DNA from: Agarophyton chilense
Lineage: Eukaryota > Rhodophyta > Florideophyceae > Gracilariales > Gracilariaceae
Assembly: GCA_030374765.1 (NCBI GenBank)
Contig: JARGXX010000111.1
Coordinates: 496,001-560,000 of the forward strand
Length of the DNA: 64,000 nucleotides
Reading direction: 5' to 3'
Shown: positions 1 to 11,029 of the stretch, in pieces
How positions within the stretch are numbered: the stretch's first letter is position 1
How the letters are laid out: every line of letters begins with the position of its first letter
Program-made: the position numbers and the translations under genes
Notes under the pieces: model-generated
Told to the model about the DNA's origin: nothing
Databases searched by the model: none
Seen by the model: the letters and a program-made list of their open reading frames with translations, nothing else

Positions 1-660
1 TTCTCAAAACACGCCGGAACCTTCTCCCCAGGCTGATGCACAAGCAGCAAGCGTGGCGGCTCCGGTTCCTCTCTCAACCTGACCAACGTCAGGACCTCCA
101 CCGCTTCTAACAACCACAAACTCTTTCTCCCTCTCCCTCCACTTCCGATCCTCGCCATTAGCCCTTTCCTTCAGCTCGTCCAAAAAGCGTGTGGCGGCAG
201 GCGCAAAAGCGGCGCCGCTATGACGACTTAGGAACACGTGGATATGATAATATCTCGCACGTTGGCTGCAACTGATGTCTCAAACGTGCCACGTCACGCG
301 CGGCATATTGAACAAACTGGTTTCGGCAGCCAATTTCTCTGCACTCGGGCTCGCGCGGGTGCGCCTGGGTGCGCCGGCGGCTCTTACCCGTACTTGCGGG
401 CTGTGTGTCCTGTAGAAATGCAGCGGCGGCACTCGTCATTGATGGCAGCGAAGGGTGTAGATTGCCGCGCCCGAGACTGTAGCGGCAATGAGCCGAGAGA
501 AGCGGTGCTGGAGAAGGAAGGCGCAAGTGATGGGGGGGAAGCGGGGGGATATTGGAGAGATAGTTTTTCGTTTTCGGAGGCGTTTCACACTGCGAATTAC
601 ACACTATAAACTTCGTAGCAGCTCGGTGAGCCAAACGCGCGCGATGGTTGAGACGCAACT
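1..660. other. GC-rich edge block, no gene recognised
   Basis: This block is clearly richer in G and C than the AT-rich sequence after it. Two minus-strand frames are open: 4-237 (77 aa; charged, with runs of Glu, Arg and Lys) and 218-658 (146 aa; rich in Arg, Pro and Ser). Neither resembles a family I know, and long open frames arise by chance in GC-rich DNA. It could be the end of a gene lying mainly outside the window, a promoter-proximal GC island, or an old GC-rich insert. Confidence 0.3.
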
Positions 661-2514
661 GCTAAGCGCGCTTCAACCCATCGATGATTGCTGAAAAGGA
701 TTGTGGGGATCTACAGGTGGTTTTGCGCACCAAAACTTCTTTGAAGAAGACCCCATATGAGGATTAGAGCATTCAGAGCATTTGGAAGCGTGCTTAAGAG
801 ATCCACCGCGAGCTGCGTGCTCCGCTGGGCACATTTGGACACAGTGTTTGGGAACCATCGACCTTCTTTGAACAGAGTTAAGAAGTGAACATTACAAACA
901 TTTTGATCTCAATGGGGCAACTAATAGCGGGCGCTGAATACTTCGTTGCGATACTCCAACAATTTTTGCAATGAAGAGAAATGCACCGAGTCTTTTGTAC
1001 ACCTTTTTGAGCCGAATCGAAAGCCAAAACCCATATCAGTGACACGAAACAAAATAGAGCTTCTGCACAATGGACTTGGTGGTACTCTTCTGTTAAAACC
1101 CTCTTTTCAACTCCTCTCCATGTTCTCCATCTCCGCTTCCAAGCACTCAACTTCGTCGCTGTTCTTTTCCTGTATTTTCAACTTCGCACAGTCCATCCAT
1201 TTCCTCACATTGACTACAGTGAGAGCTCGCTGCACTCGTACTATATCCCTTCACATTCTAAGTAAGTATTAATTGGCAATGTAATAAATAGTATTTGACA
1301 ACATTAATTCAATTTTTAATACGAAGCTTTAGTGTTCTAAGACTAACTTAACCAGAAATTAATTAAGTCCCAGCCAGCTCACCCCCACTCCTCCAAAACC
1401 AATCCTAGACAAAGAATCCATTAAAAATCCCACAACCAGGCCCACTACTATGTTCCCAATTACACATGCTATTTTTGATATAGGTTTCAAGCTCTAAATT
1501 AATATTTTAAGAAGGAGTTTTCTGTTCTGACCTTTTTTTCAGAAAACTAATTCCGAGCACAGAATTCTGTGAGTTTGTTTCAGAAATCTGACGAACTGAC
1601 TTCAACGATTTTCCGTTTAAGTTTCCACAAGATCATCCCAAACCCCCAGCTCTATCTTGCGGCGATACGATGAAAGATGTGAATGCCCTGGTGTAACCGC
1701 TCTGAATCCCTGGTGTTTGGACGGGGATGTTTTCTTGTGGGCTGATGGAGTTCTTGTGGTCGATTGTATCCCTTAAATTGATTTACCATCGTATTCTGCA
1801 TTCTGTTTCCTGATCGGCTAGTCGATCTTTTTCGCTGTCTTCCAGCCCGCCTCAGCGCAACTCCCTATAATTTCTCGATATCCTTCCGCCTTCCATCCAG
1901 AAGAAAGGCTTCTTAGTTCCCTCAACATTCACTTCGCGTAATTTTTTGTCATATACTTTATTTGGGTGTTCTTTGGTAGTAATGAAATATACCCGTGGAG
2001 GCTGCCAGAACAATTTCTGGCCATGCTAATAGATCTGGCTTCAGAACTACCCATTGATGGGGTCACTGTATTCGAACGTAGAATCAACCCCCCCTACGGA
2101 CTCCTCCGCGACGGAAATAATTCCGGCGAAATGAATCCTCCCCGATGCCTTGACAGAAATTGCTCCCCAGGCCGTTTGGGCAGCGTTTCTCTATTGTACC
2201 AATAGAGAGGGTGAATATGCTCGGCCCATAAGCAAATAAGCACACTTCGAAGTCCCTCAGGTATGCTTTAGAGTCCTCTTCTTGTGTCCCAGCTTTTTTC
2301 GTTGTCGTGCGCCTGCTTTCTTTTTATGCCCTCCCTATTTATCAGATGCCCCTGCGATAGGAAACACATCCCGCATGCCCGTCGAATTAAGAATCGCAGT
2401 TGCTGTTGTCATTGTGTTCTATGCTTTGTTCCCGTCACCTAGATCAGATAAGGCTGAGTTGTCCTCCTTACACGCCTTCCGAAGTTTCCCCGACTTGTGC
2501 AGCTTACGCTTCAT
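661..2514. other. No gene seen
   Basis: Only short unrelated frames are open here. The longest is 946-1272 (plus, 108 aa, low complexity Ser/Thr/Phe). I see no repeat, RNA gene or recognisable domain. Confidence 0.5.
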
Positions 2515-3590
2515 TTACTCGCTTATCAAATCGTCGTGCTCCTCTTCGAGTTCTCTGGCCGCTTCCCAGATTCCAGTCTTATAAACCATTATCACTGCCA
2601 CCAACATACGAATTGGTAACTCCACTGCCAACTCGTTTTTGGCTCTAATTATGCCCAGCGAGCTGATGAGGCATTCAATATCCCGAGCTAGCGTTGCAGC
2701 TTCCCGCCGGTTCCGAATGCCCGTCAAATGAAGATCCTCAACTGACGCAGAGACTGTTTCATAATTCGTCAGGGCTCGCGGAGCATATCTAAACCTTCAA
2801 GAATGTCAACAGATACATGCTGTTCAAGAAACGTTTTGCTTCGGAAAGCAACCGAGGAGTTCCTGTTAGCCTTTTGCCACTTCAAATTCAAAGACTTCCT
2901 CGCGGGGCTTGAAACTTCCTCATCGCCATCGTCGGACTCTGAGCCAGAATTATTGGCGGAATCGACAACAATCCCATTCATCTCCTGTCTTATATCGACA
3001 AGAAAATCCTTCCCTTTTGAGTTTTGCTCCTAACTGTTTCACGACTCCATCAACTACTTTATGTCTTTATTCATGCGCTTTTGCACCTTCTCCAACCCCT
3101 CTATAAAAGAACGAATTATTGGCATTTCACTGGTGTGGGCAGCAGTTTCTTTCTCTGAGTAAAAATCTGGAGCGGACTCGGACTCGTATTCACTCGAGGA
3201 CTCAACCTTTTTGCCCCACAGTGTACGTTTTGAACGCTCTCGAGAATTCTGATCCCAGCCGGTTACAACTCCAGTACTTGCTACATCCCTAGAAGTCCCC
3301 GCCTTCGGCGCACTTCCTCCGACACTTAGTGGGTATTTTTTATCTTCAATGCACCGGAATACGGTATCTACTTCACCCTCGATAGGGATCCCCGATACAT
3401 CATTCCTGATTACACGAAGGAGAGCATTTTTACTCTGCGACTTGTCTCCCAGGTCAACTGAAAGCTTACCCCCAAAAGGTTCCCTTAGACTGCCCAAAGC
3501 ATTCATCCACATGCCCTCGATTTCCTGCCCGAGAGCCCTGCAGTTTGATATTTCATTTGTTGCAGGTCCGTCACCTTTGAGAAAGGTCAA
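2515..3590 (-). pseudogene. Decayed unrecognised coding region
   Basis: Three minus-strand open stretches follow each other: 3590-3054 (178 aa), 2981-2769 (70 aa) and 2727-2515 (70 aa). All have protein-like composition. The first ends in an acidic Ser/Glu-rich part followed by a helical tail, the second holds a run of Ser, Asp and Glu, and the third ends in a Glu-rich helix. The alternation of charged linkers and helices suggests a nuclear or structural protein. Stops and frame changes separate the parts, so I read it as a broken gene, although unrecognised introns cannot be excluded. No family was recognised. Confidence 0.35.
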
Positions 3591-3639
3591 CCCATTCCGT
3601 TCTCGGAACTACTTTGACCGGTAGTACAGGCTTGCAAAT

Positions 3640-4260
3640 TTAGGAGGGCTACTACTGGGTGGGCGCGCGACCTCAATAGGTCCAGCCGCCACCCGACCTC
3701 CATGCAAGGGGGACTTGGTCCGGGCCTTGTGTCGGCCAGGTTCCTGAGACTCATGCCTCGACAACAATACCCATCACTTCAAAAAACCTTACGAAACTCG
3801 ACTAAAAAAACACGCAGAACCCCCAGCCAAATATGGATTTCACGCAATAGCCGGGGTCGCACTGATGACAAACTTGCGCGCGAAGAAAAATCTGTGATCA
3901 CCCAAGTAAAGAAAGACCTTACCTAATCCCGTTTTCGGACTCTCACAAAAGCAACGCCAGTAAAGCCTAATGGACAAGAACCCTACAGGATCTCACTTAA
4001 GCTCTGTATTTCTTCTAGCCTATCCTTAAAAAAATTTGTTTTCACCCGCATAACGCACCGCCCGGCCTTGAAATACCGATACTTTAATTTTCTCCGAAAA
4101 TTGAAACAAATCCAAAGAATTCTGAAGAAACACACCAACATAATACGAATCACTGGCCTACGGAGACCTGATCACTTCGATCTACAACAAAGAACCCTCC
4201 ATGATTTACTCCGTTAGCCAGCTTGCGCTGCCCAGTCGACACCACGAGGAGGTGGAGTAA
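3640..4260 (+). other. Weak coding-like traces
   Basis: In one plus frame around 3755-3890 the translation reads like protein, including AKYGFHAIAGVALMTN, before stops appear. Around 4090-4200 another frame gives a basic helix-like stretch that includes KQIQRILKKHTNIIRITGL. I cannot place either in a family. They may be remains of one mobile element or gene, or chance. Confidence 0.2.
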
Positions 4261-4915
4261 AGCTTTAGTCGACCAAACGCAAAGGCGTCAATTTTTCGTC
4301 AAGTTTCCGGAAATAATAATCCCTACGAAGGATCTGAGTTAAAAAATTCCCTTTCTCTTCATCTTTTTCTCCAACAAACCATTTACTCTTCTCCCTTAAT
4401 GAACTAATATACTTTCAGTGATTTTCAGATACAAGTTTGCACCCTCTCCATTTCTCTTTCTCTTATCTATTATTCTCTCTTCCACTCGCAAACCGTTATG
4501 TCGTGCTTTCCAGGCCGTGTTTATGCAAAGCATTCTCCATTGGTTCTGCAAATAGTGAAAAACACTTTCGGAGTTCTCTTGCTAATTTGCTAGCTCTGCA
4601 CTTTGGTCGTCCAAGTGCATTCTTCTGAGGCTCGTGCACAATAAAAACTCATTTATGCAGTCTTACAGTGTCTAAACGATAACAGCTACTCGAAAAGTTG
4701 TTGCAGGTCTGGTTTCGGTTGTCAGTTAGGTTGAAGCATATTTATTACTTCGTTCTTCGCTCATAGGTACGTGGCGAAAACTACATCATCATTTATTCGA
4801 ACATGTACTGACTATCATTCATAATCCAGCATTTAGTAATAGCATCGCGAATGCAAATAGAGGCATCAATGCCGACCAGAACTCATTCTGTCACAGCGGT
4901 AACAAGGCCACGGAT
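4261..4915. other. No gene seen
   Basis: AT-rich sequence with pyrimidine runs near 4350-4500. No coding, RNA or repeat feature is apparent. If the next ORF is a real gene, its promoter would lie here. Confidence 0.5.
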
Positions 4916-5329
4916 GTGCGAGATGTAGATATGATTGACCGTAATTCTCTTGCCGCACCTTCCGTTGCATACAGGAGGAGATTTAAACGGACTGACCACC
5001 CTATTGTATCCACTAAGAGCCCATTTGCGGCTCGGATAGTATTCACTAGGCTATATTGCGAGGTGCTTAACGTTAAAGCGGATGAGCACCAAAACGTCCC
5101 CGTTCATCTTGAAATGGACAACTCTGTTAAGGACTTCAATCGGCAGTATTTGTATCGCAAGGTTGGAATGATGCGAGGACAGCATACCTATCGACGGATA
5201 AAGCTGGAGTATGTAATGCATTTGAATCTTCTCAAGAAGAATGTTGTTGAAACCTTTTCAATACTTGCCTCTTCACAAAACAGATGGATTGTCACTGAGT
5301 TTTTGAAAAAGGTTATGCTACGAGAATAA
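4916..5329 (+). CDS. Unrecognised 137-aa ORF, possible upstream exon
   Basis: This ORF starts near GTG/ATG codons at 4916-4930 and runs to a TAA at 5327. The protein is basic, with an Arg-rich N-terminal part and a helical C-terminal half, and resembles no family I know. It lies directly upstream of, and in the same direction as, the spliced candidate gene at 5307-6727, so it could be an earlier exon or a separate broken piece. No clear donor site was found that would link the two in frame. Confidence 0.25.
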   Translation: MRDVDMIDRNSLAAPSVAYRRRFKRTDHPIVSTKSPFAARIVFTRLYCEVLNVKADEHQNVPVHLEMDNSVKDFNRQYLYRKVGMMRGQHTYRRIKLEYVMHLNLLKKNVVETFSILASSQNRWIVTEFLKKVMLRE

Positions 5330-6727
5330 AAGCCGTTACGATGCAAAACACGAAAACGAGCATCAACAATGGCGAAGTTCTTGCTCAGCCTGCTTCAGAT
5401 ACCGCAGTAGGTGTACACCGCAATGGAGGAGAGTCAACCGCGGCCCAACACGAACCCAGCGCTCCGGATACGGAGGTTCCAACATCTTCCGCAGCAGAAA
5501 GGATGAGATAGGCAGAGGGCGCCCCCGGCAATGCAAATACTCTACCAATTCTGCCTCACCTGCCCAAGCCTCCTACTCGGCCTTGTGGCTTCGAAGTCTC
5601 AATCCAAGCTTGGAAAAAAGGGCTCGAATGAAAACCGCCTCGTCGATGTGGAGGATGATTTTGACATTCGATTCTAATTGTAAGAAGGGGCCTATGAACG
5701 AAAGGTTTTCCAAGGAACATCCGGACGACATTAATTTTGGCTTAACTGGAAAGCAGAGATTCAAGAAATGTGGCAGTGGTCGAAGCAACCCCGATAATAG
5801 TTCCCAGCGTCTTGTTTACGATTGCATCGAAATCAGCGAGGATGAAATGCAGCCTCTTTTGCTTCGTATGTCTAAGTATAATGCATCAATGTCTAGCAAG
5901 AGGAGTCATGTGATCGAATCAAGTGATGGCGAGCCCAACAGTCGTCTTCATAAGCAAATAAAGAAGAGCCTTGTACGTAAGCATCGAGACGGAATACATT
6001 CTAAAGCTCCGACGGAGAAAAGAGCAAAGTTATCTATTCCGAGGGCAAACTGTTGCAAGAATGACCAAGGTACTTTTCGTTCTCGTCGCACACGTACCTC
6101 AGACACTGGAAACGATATTTTGCAATCGCATTAAATAATGAAATTTGTTGGACATAGGCGGCTCTTCGAGAGTTCTTGTTGGTGATCTGCTGCACGTGTT
6201 CGTTCATGAGTCGATATTTCGTCAACTTTTCACAGCGGTCGATTCGTCACAGTCTATAACGCGCAAGGTACGTTCCCATTAAATTTTTGAACAACAGCGC
6301 TTCTTCATACTTATTCATCCCACTTTCTGCCCTCCATTTTGATACCGTCACTTATCGTTTCCCCATACTACAGCCCTATTCACAGTTTCTTCAATACGCT
6401 CGCCTTCATCCAGTATTTATCGAACTGGGCAGTGCTGCCAAAATGACTCAACTCGTAGAACAGATTATCAGAATATGGTGTGAAGGATTGTCTCTGGTAG
6501 ACGTCACTGTTCGTGCCTCCGATTTACCGAACCCTTTCCGTATCTTCTCACTCTTTCTTGAAGCCGTACTAGGTCATTCGATTTGTAGGTTAGGGTTCCA
6601 AGTTCCGAGGGATTTTAGCGCCATATACCAAGTAAATGGATCTTCCTCTAAAACTTTTAAAACTTATTTTTGTACATTTTGCGCCCATCTTTTGCAATGG
6701 TTTGGTAAGATTTTAAAAGGCTATTAA
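5307..6727 (+). CDS. Candidate spliced gene with two short introns, function unknown
   Basis: One frame is open from 5307 to 6132 (first ATG at 5628). The first inferred exon is taken to end at 6069. A donor at 6070 (GTACTT) pairs with an acceptor AG at 6156-6157, giving an intron of 88 bases; a second donor at 6268 (GTACGT) pairs with CAG at 6371-6373, giving an intron of 106 bases. Removing both keeps one frame across the junctions (NDQ-GGSSRV, then SITRK-PYSQF). Exon 2 and exon 3 translate to protein-like sequence with hydrophobic helices (exon 3 to about residue 110 of its frame). The first exon is basic and Ser-rich, nuclear-looking. A strong donor-like GTAAGA near 6708 means exon 3 may not end at the stop at 6725. 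No domain was recognised. Near 5400-5650 the other two frames also look protein-like, so the 5' part may be frameshifted and the gene may be decaying. Confidence 0.4.
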
Positions 6728-7713
6728 TGGGCACCATTTGCTCTTCATAAGTTCGCATTTCGAAAAGCTTTTGGGAACGTATTGGTGAAATGTAGTATGA
6801 ATTTGGACCTATCTTGGCCCAATTCAGAGTCATGTTTAGGTTCCCATTATACGCCCGCATATGGCCCATCTCTTGATGCCCACATTGAGTCCTGTTCAAA
6901 GGCCCACATGTAAGACGTATTCGGATTACATTGATCTCTGAAACCATTGAACATGTTTGGCCCATATTTGGACCGCATTTGGAGTAGATGGTATGCTCAC
7001 TGGGCAAATTAATAAAGTGTGACAAAGGAATAAAACGGTAACCTTGGAGCAAAAGCATCATGAATGAATTTATCCTTTTTTCAAGTACTAACCACGTCGT
7101 CCCCGCGATCTTGATATCGGCCTTCATTTCATTGACATAATTCTTGAGCGGGGAAGTCGACGGGGACACAGATCGTACGGTAACGTTTCAGAGTGACCCT
7201 CGGGCAAGGGCTGCCTATTACTTTCATTTCTTTGTGTTTGAATTTCAAAGTTAGCTAACGACTACTCTCTCTCACTTTGCGACTGTCTCTCTACTTTAGC
7301 CAAGTTAATATCACAGAATGTCCTTTTATCGCGAATTTCCACAGCAGGGCCTCAGCTTGATGTTCTATTACTGCAGACCTCGGGAGAAGTTCTCCAACAC
7401 GGTGATCGCCTTCTCCGTGTAAAGAATTCTGCGCAGCTGTTTAATATTACAGGCTCTTCTCCCTCATCAGAATCTCTCAGGCTGTACGTAACGTCTGTGT
7501 TCTCGGAAAGCTAGTATTCGCAGCTAATTTTGAATGCGGCAAAATATCCGGCAAGAAATATGCGAAAAATGACGTCTTGTAAATGCAGAGACAATTTTTG
7601 TTAATTTTTTAGAGTGCCATCTAGTTTTGGCTTTCGAATTTAAATCAAAATCCTGCAGATTATGAATGGAAACTGAATGCAGAAGCCCCTGCTAGTTTAC
7701 CGCCTATGTTGGG
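6728..7713. other. Intergenic; degenerate GGCCCA-type motifs at 6790-6990
   Basis: Between about 6790 and 6990 short related words built on GGCCCA and CATTTGG recur at irregular spacing (for example near 6815, 6865, 6900, 6958 and 6975). This makes a loose, degenerate repeat rather than a true tandem array. A minus-strand frame at 6657-7169 is open only across this repetitive stretch and is not called as a gene. From 7170 to 7713 I see nothing. Confidence 0.35.
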
Positions 7714-8352
7714 ATGCACGCCGCGTTAATTCCTTCTGCGCGCACGCCACTTTCACTTCTGCGTGCTGCTCGCCCGCTCGGGTGTCACCGACGTCTAAAT
7801 GTTGCGCCTACGCCGCCACGGATGTTGCTTGAACCCAATCAGCCAGCGCACCTTCTGGCCGTGAACCCCGCCTGGCTTACCAAAGTGGCCAACGCCTTCG
7901 CCACACTCAACCTGCCGAATCCGGTAATTAAGTCGGGCCATTCCCCCTTGATGACCTTCATGGTGCTCTGCATGGGCGCGCGTGGCGCCTCCATCGGCTA
8001 TGCCGGTCGTTTCAACCAAGACAAACGAAAGGGTGTTGAGCAGAAAAAGTTACACGAAAACATTATGCTCGCCTGCTTTTTGCTTTCTTTTGGGAGTGGT
8101 ACGGGCGGTACTCTGTCCGTCGCAATGCAAGGCTATGACATATGGCGATCGCCTCATTTTGTATCTGCTTCCATTTTTTTGGTCATGTTGACCCTCAAAT
8201 CGCTCTTCGCTTGCACCAGTTTCACTATTGACAACGAAGGCAGTCCCAATGGTCATTTATAGAGACAAAAGCTTCATGCATACTTTGGCATAGCCACCAT
8301 GGCTGCTTTTCTCGTGCATGGCGTTCTTGGTTCTCTCATTGTACTCGGCTAA
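7714..8352 (+). pseudogene. DUF4079-family membrane protein, one in-frame stop
   Basis: The ORF from ATG 7714 gives a leader of about 42 residues rich in Ala, Arg, Pro and Leu that looks like a plastid transit peptide. It is followed by a segment with GHSPLM, a GYAGRFN loop and at least three hydrophobic helices. This fits DUF4079, a small multi-helix membrane family of cyanobacteria and photosynthetic eukaryotes; its biochemical role is not known to me. A TAG at 8260 stops the frame, but the same frame continues with the family's C-terminal part, KLHAYFGIATMAAFLVHGV, and ends at TAA 8350. The whole would be about 212 residues, a usual length. A single G-to-A change of a Trp codon would explain the stop. 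The copy is GC-richer than its flanks. It is probably a young pseudogene, but a sequencing error or an allele is possible. Confidence 0.6.
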
Positions 8353-8561
8353 ATCCGCAAAACCAACCGTGTCGCATGTCCCACACTACGCACCTCTCGC
8401 TATACATCCTTTCAAAGCCTGTTACTGGTGCTGCACCCTCGCCTATTCTTCCACTGCATGCTACGATTTTCATCCTCGCCTAAAACTTGACTGTCATGTC
8501 TCAGAGGAAGCTCACAAACACACCAAGCGTAAAGGCATATTCCATAAAACAGCTCTTACCG

Positions 8562-10718
8562 TCAAAAATTCTTGCTATAGTCTTCGATTGCTAGCGATTC
8601 AACGAACAACCACTTAAGCTTCTTTTCTATTAACATTCGTTTCGCTCTTAACCCCTTTCCTTCCTCGCTTTCGAGTAGACACACGCTGTACACGGCCATC
8701 GCTTTCATCACCTTGTGTCTCCCTAGCATTCCCATCTGTTTCATCCTCGTTATTTTCACTGCTTTCTTGCAATTCCTCTTGCTCTTCCTCACCATTCATA
8801 TTATTCGTCACAGCATCCATTTCCATTTTTTGCGCTCACAAATTGCTGATCCTAACTTTTCTATTATTTTTCTTATTCACTTTTCCGATTTTCCTTCATC
8901 ATCAACCGCGTCAGCCCCATCTTGTATATCAGCCAGAGCGGCAATATCCAAATAAGCATAATCCATCCCTGCTGAACCTCGCCTTCTACCACGAGACCTG
9001 CTTTTCGTTATCCGCATCGGTGTCACATTCTTCATACTGCCTGCTCCTTTCTCTTGTGTAAGTCTAGTGTTTTCTACCAGTTCGCTGTCCAACTCTTCAG
9101 AGTTTCGTTTTGTTCCCAGAGAGTTCCTTTTGGAATATTTGCAACGGCGTGTTTTTCGTCTCCTTTTCACCGTCCTTCCGCTCTTTATCACAAGTACTTT
9201 GCTTCGATGTAGAGGTATTAGCTTCTGCTTGCCTACTATCCACCGCCTCTGAAATTCGCTTTATTCCCTGTAGGCTTCGCAACGGCGTTGCTTCTTTCGT
9301 TTTCTTCATGCCCTCGGGGACCTTCGCATTATTTACATCCATATCGCTGTCATCGACCTTTGCAAGTCGGTCGAACAATTTTTTTTCATTGCCATCTGGT
9401 TTGGATTTTGAAACACGTGAGCGACGTCTCTTTCAACGCCAAGTGTTCGGGACCCAACAAGTATTCACATCGGATATCAAATTCTCGGGCGTGTTACTTG
9501 TCGACTCCCCAACATGTTAATCATCCAGTTTCCTCCCAAGTTCTACCAATGAGGGTTCCATCAAATCAGTAGCTTTTATTCTGCTATCTACAGTTTGAAT
9601 CATTTCCATGACCAACGCCACCCGCCTGGGGGTTTCAGACAAGTTCCACTTTCACCCAGATTCTTTCTTTCTGAAAATTCATCCTGCGATTTGCGAGAGC
9701 TCAATTACATATTCAGTTCCCTGAGTATCATCCCGATCCGAAGCCACTTCAGCAATTGAAAGGCATTCGATATGCTCATTTAATATACCAGCATGTTCGT
9801 TCAACTCCAACAAGCGATCCAGGAAAAATTTCAAAGACTTCTGAGAATCAATAGAGCATATTTCCTGGTCTCTTTGAACACCCAGGACGTGAGCTTGCAC
9901 CCATGTCAATTCAGGCACAGCAGACTACGGAAGGAGTTGTGAGGTTTCCGACTTTCCAGTCTGCCTCGCATGATTGTATAATCTTCGCCTGCAATGACGA
10001 ATTGCAGTAAGAAGAAGTATGGCTTGAGAAATATTCTCCAATACGGGTTCTGCGGCCATCATAGCTAGAGCCCTCAACCACCTAAGTTGTAATCCTTTTC
10101 TCAAATGCTGTTAAACATATTCTTTACAAAACCAAGACGCACTGTAAACTTTGGACCTTGTGCAAGGAGCAAGGTCGATATGACTACATTCGGGGCAAGC
10201 TTTCGGAAAAAGCGGGCTTGTCTAGACAAATACTATATTTCACGCCCTGCGTACAATCTGCACACCGCAAATACTGCTGATAGAGAAGGACTGCCGTCCA
10301 AAACGTGTTTTGGAAGCTCCGCATCACCATCTTTATTAACAACATGCGTCTCACTTTGTGGCTGGATCTCCTTTCCATCGTCGGAAGTTTCTTCTTTCGT
10401 TTGATTTGCAATCGAAAACACATCGCCCTGTGGGTCGCCACATATTGTCATCAATTTGTCGAAGACTGCTATAGATTCTTCATCATCTTGGAAAGCTAAA
10501 GTATACACAAGCTGCTTTACAGATCTCTTTACGAGCTCTGCAGTGCACAGAGATCTCCTTTCTAGCATCTCAGCCACCGAACGTTCCGTCTCAGGTCCGA
10601 AGAAATGGTTTTCAAACAGCGTCTTTTTCATATCTTGTAGATCTGCTGTTATAGTTTCGTTCTCATCATTGGCTACTTGAGCGGAGTGGATTACACCGTC
10701 AATTGTTCCACTCAACAA
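8562..10718 (-). pseudogene. Decayed long gene with acidic and basic tail
   Basis: Consecutive minus-strand stretches run 10718-10233 (161 aa), 9918-9679 (79 aa), 9378-9097 (93 aa), 9191-8877 (104 aa) and 8826-8614 (70 aa). The first is a helical segment (around TAELVKRSVKQLVYTLAFQD) that could belong to a helical-repeat scaffold. The later ones become strongly charged: basic Arg/Lys clusters, then an acidic Glu/Asn/Asp run and a final RKRGRKG motif resembling a nuclear localisation signal. This order of helical body then disordered charged tail is typical of chromatin-associated proteins, but I cannot name the family. Frame changes and stops between the parts point to a decayed copy; overlap of two frames at 9097-9191 fits an indel. 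Confidence 0.4.
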
Positions 10719-11029
10719 TGCTTTTAAAAAATCGAAGCACTCTAAAGCTCAATATTTGAAAGACGTTGGCGCATGCTTTGCGAGTTGAGAAAGGGAAGCG
10801 ACTCGTGCTATAAAAGCTTCGAGTTTTCTGGTGAATGAGTCAAGTTTGGCAACGAGGTTCTCCCCCAATGTTGTTATTGTGTCAGAGTCATTTTTGTTTA
10901 GGTGAATGTATGCCCGGCACCCCCATTCGGAGAGCTTGCCTCCATGACCGGGGCGTATTTAAGTATCGGTCATCATATGCTTTCTAAGTTTTCCGAGCAA
11001 CTCCTCATTTCCAGTCTTATGGCAACTCT

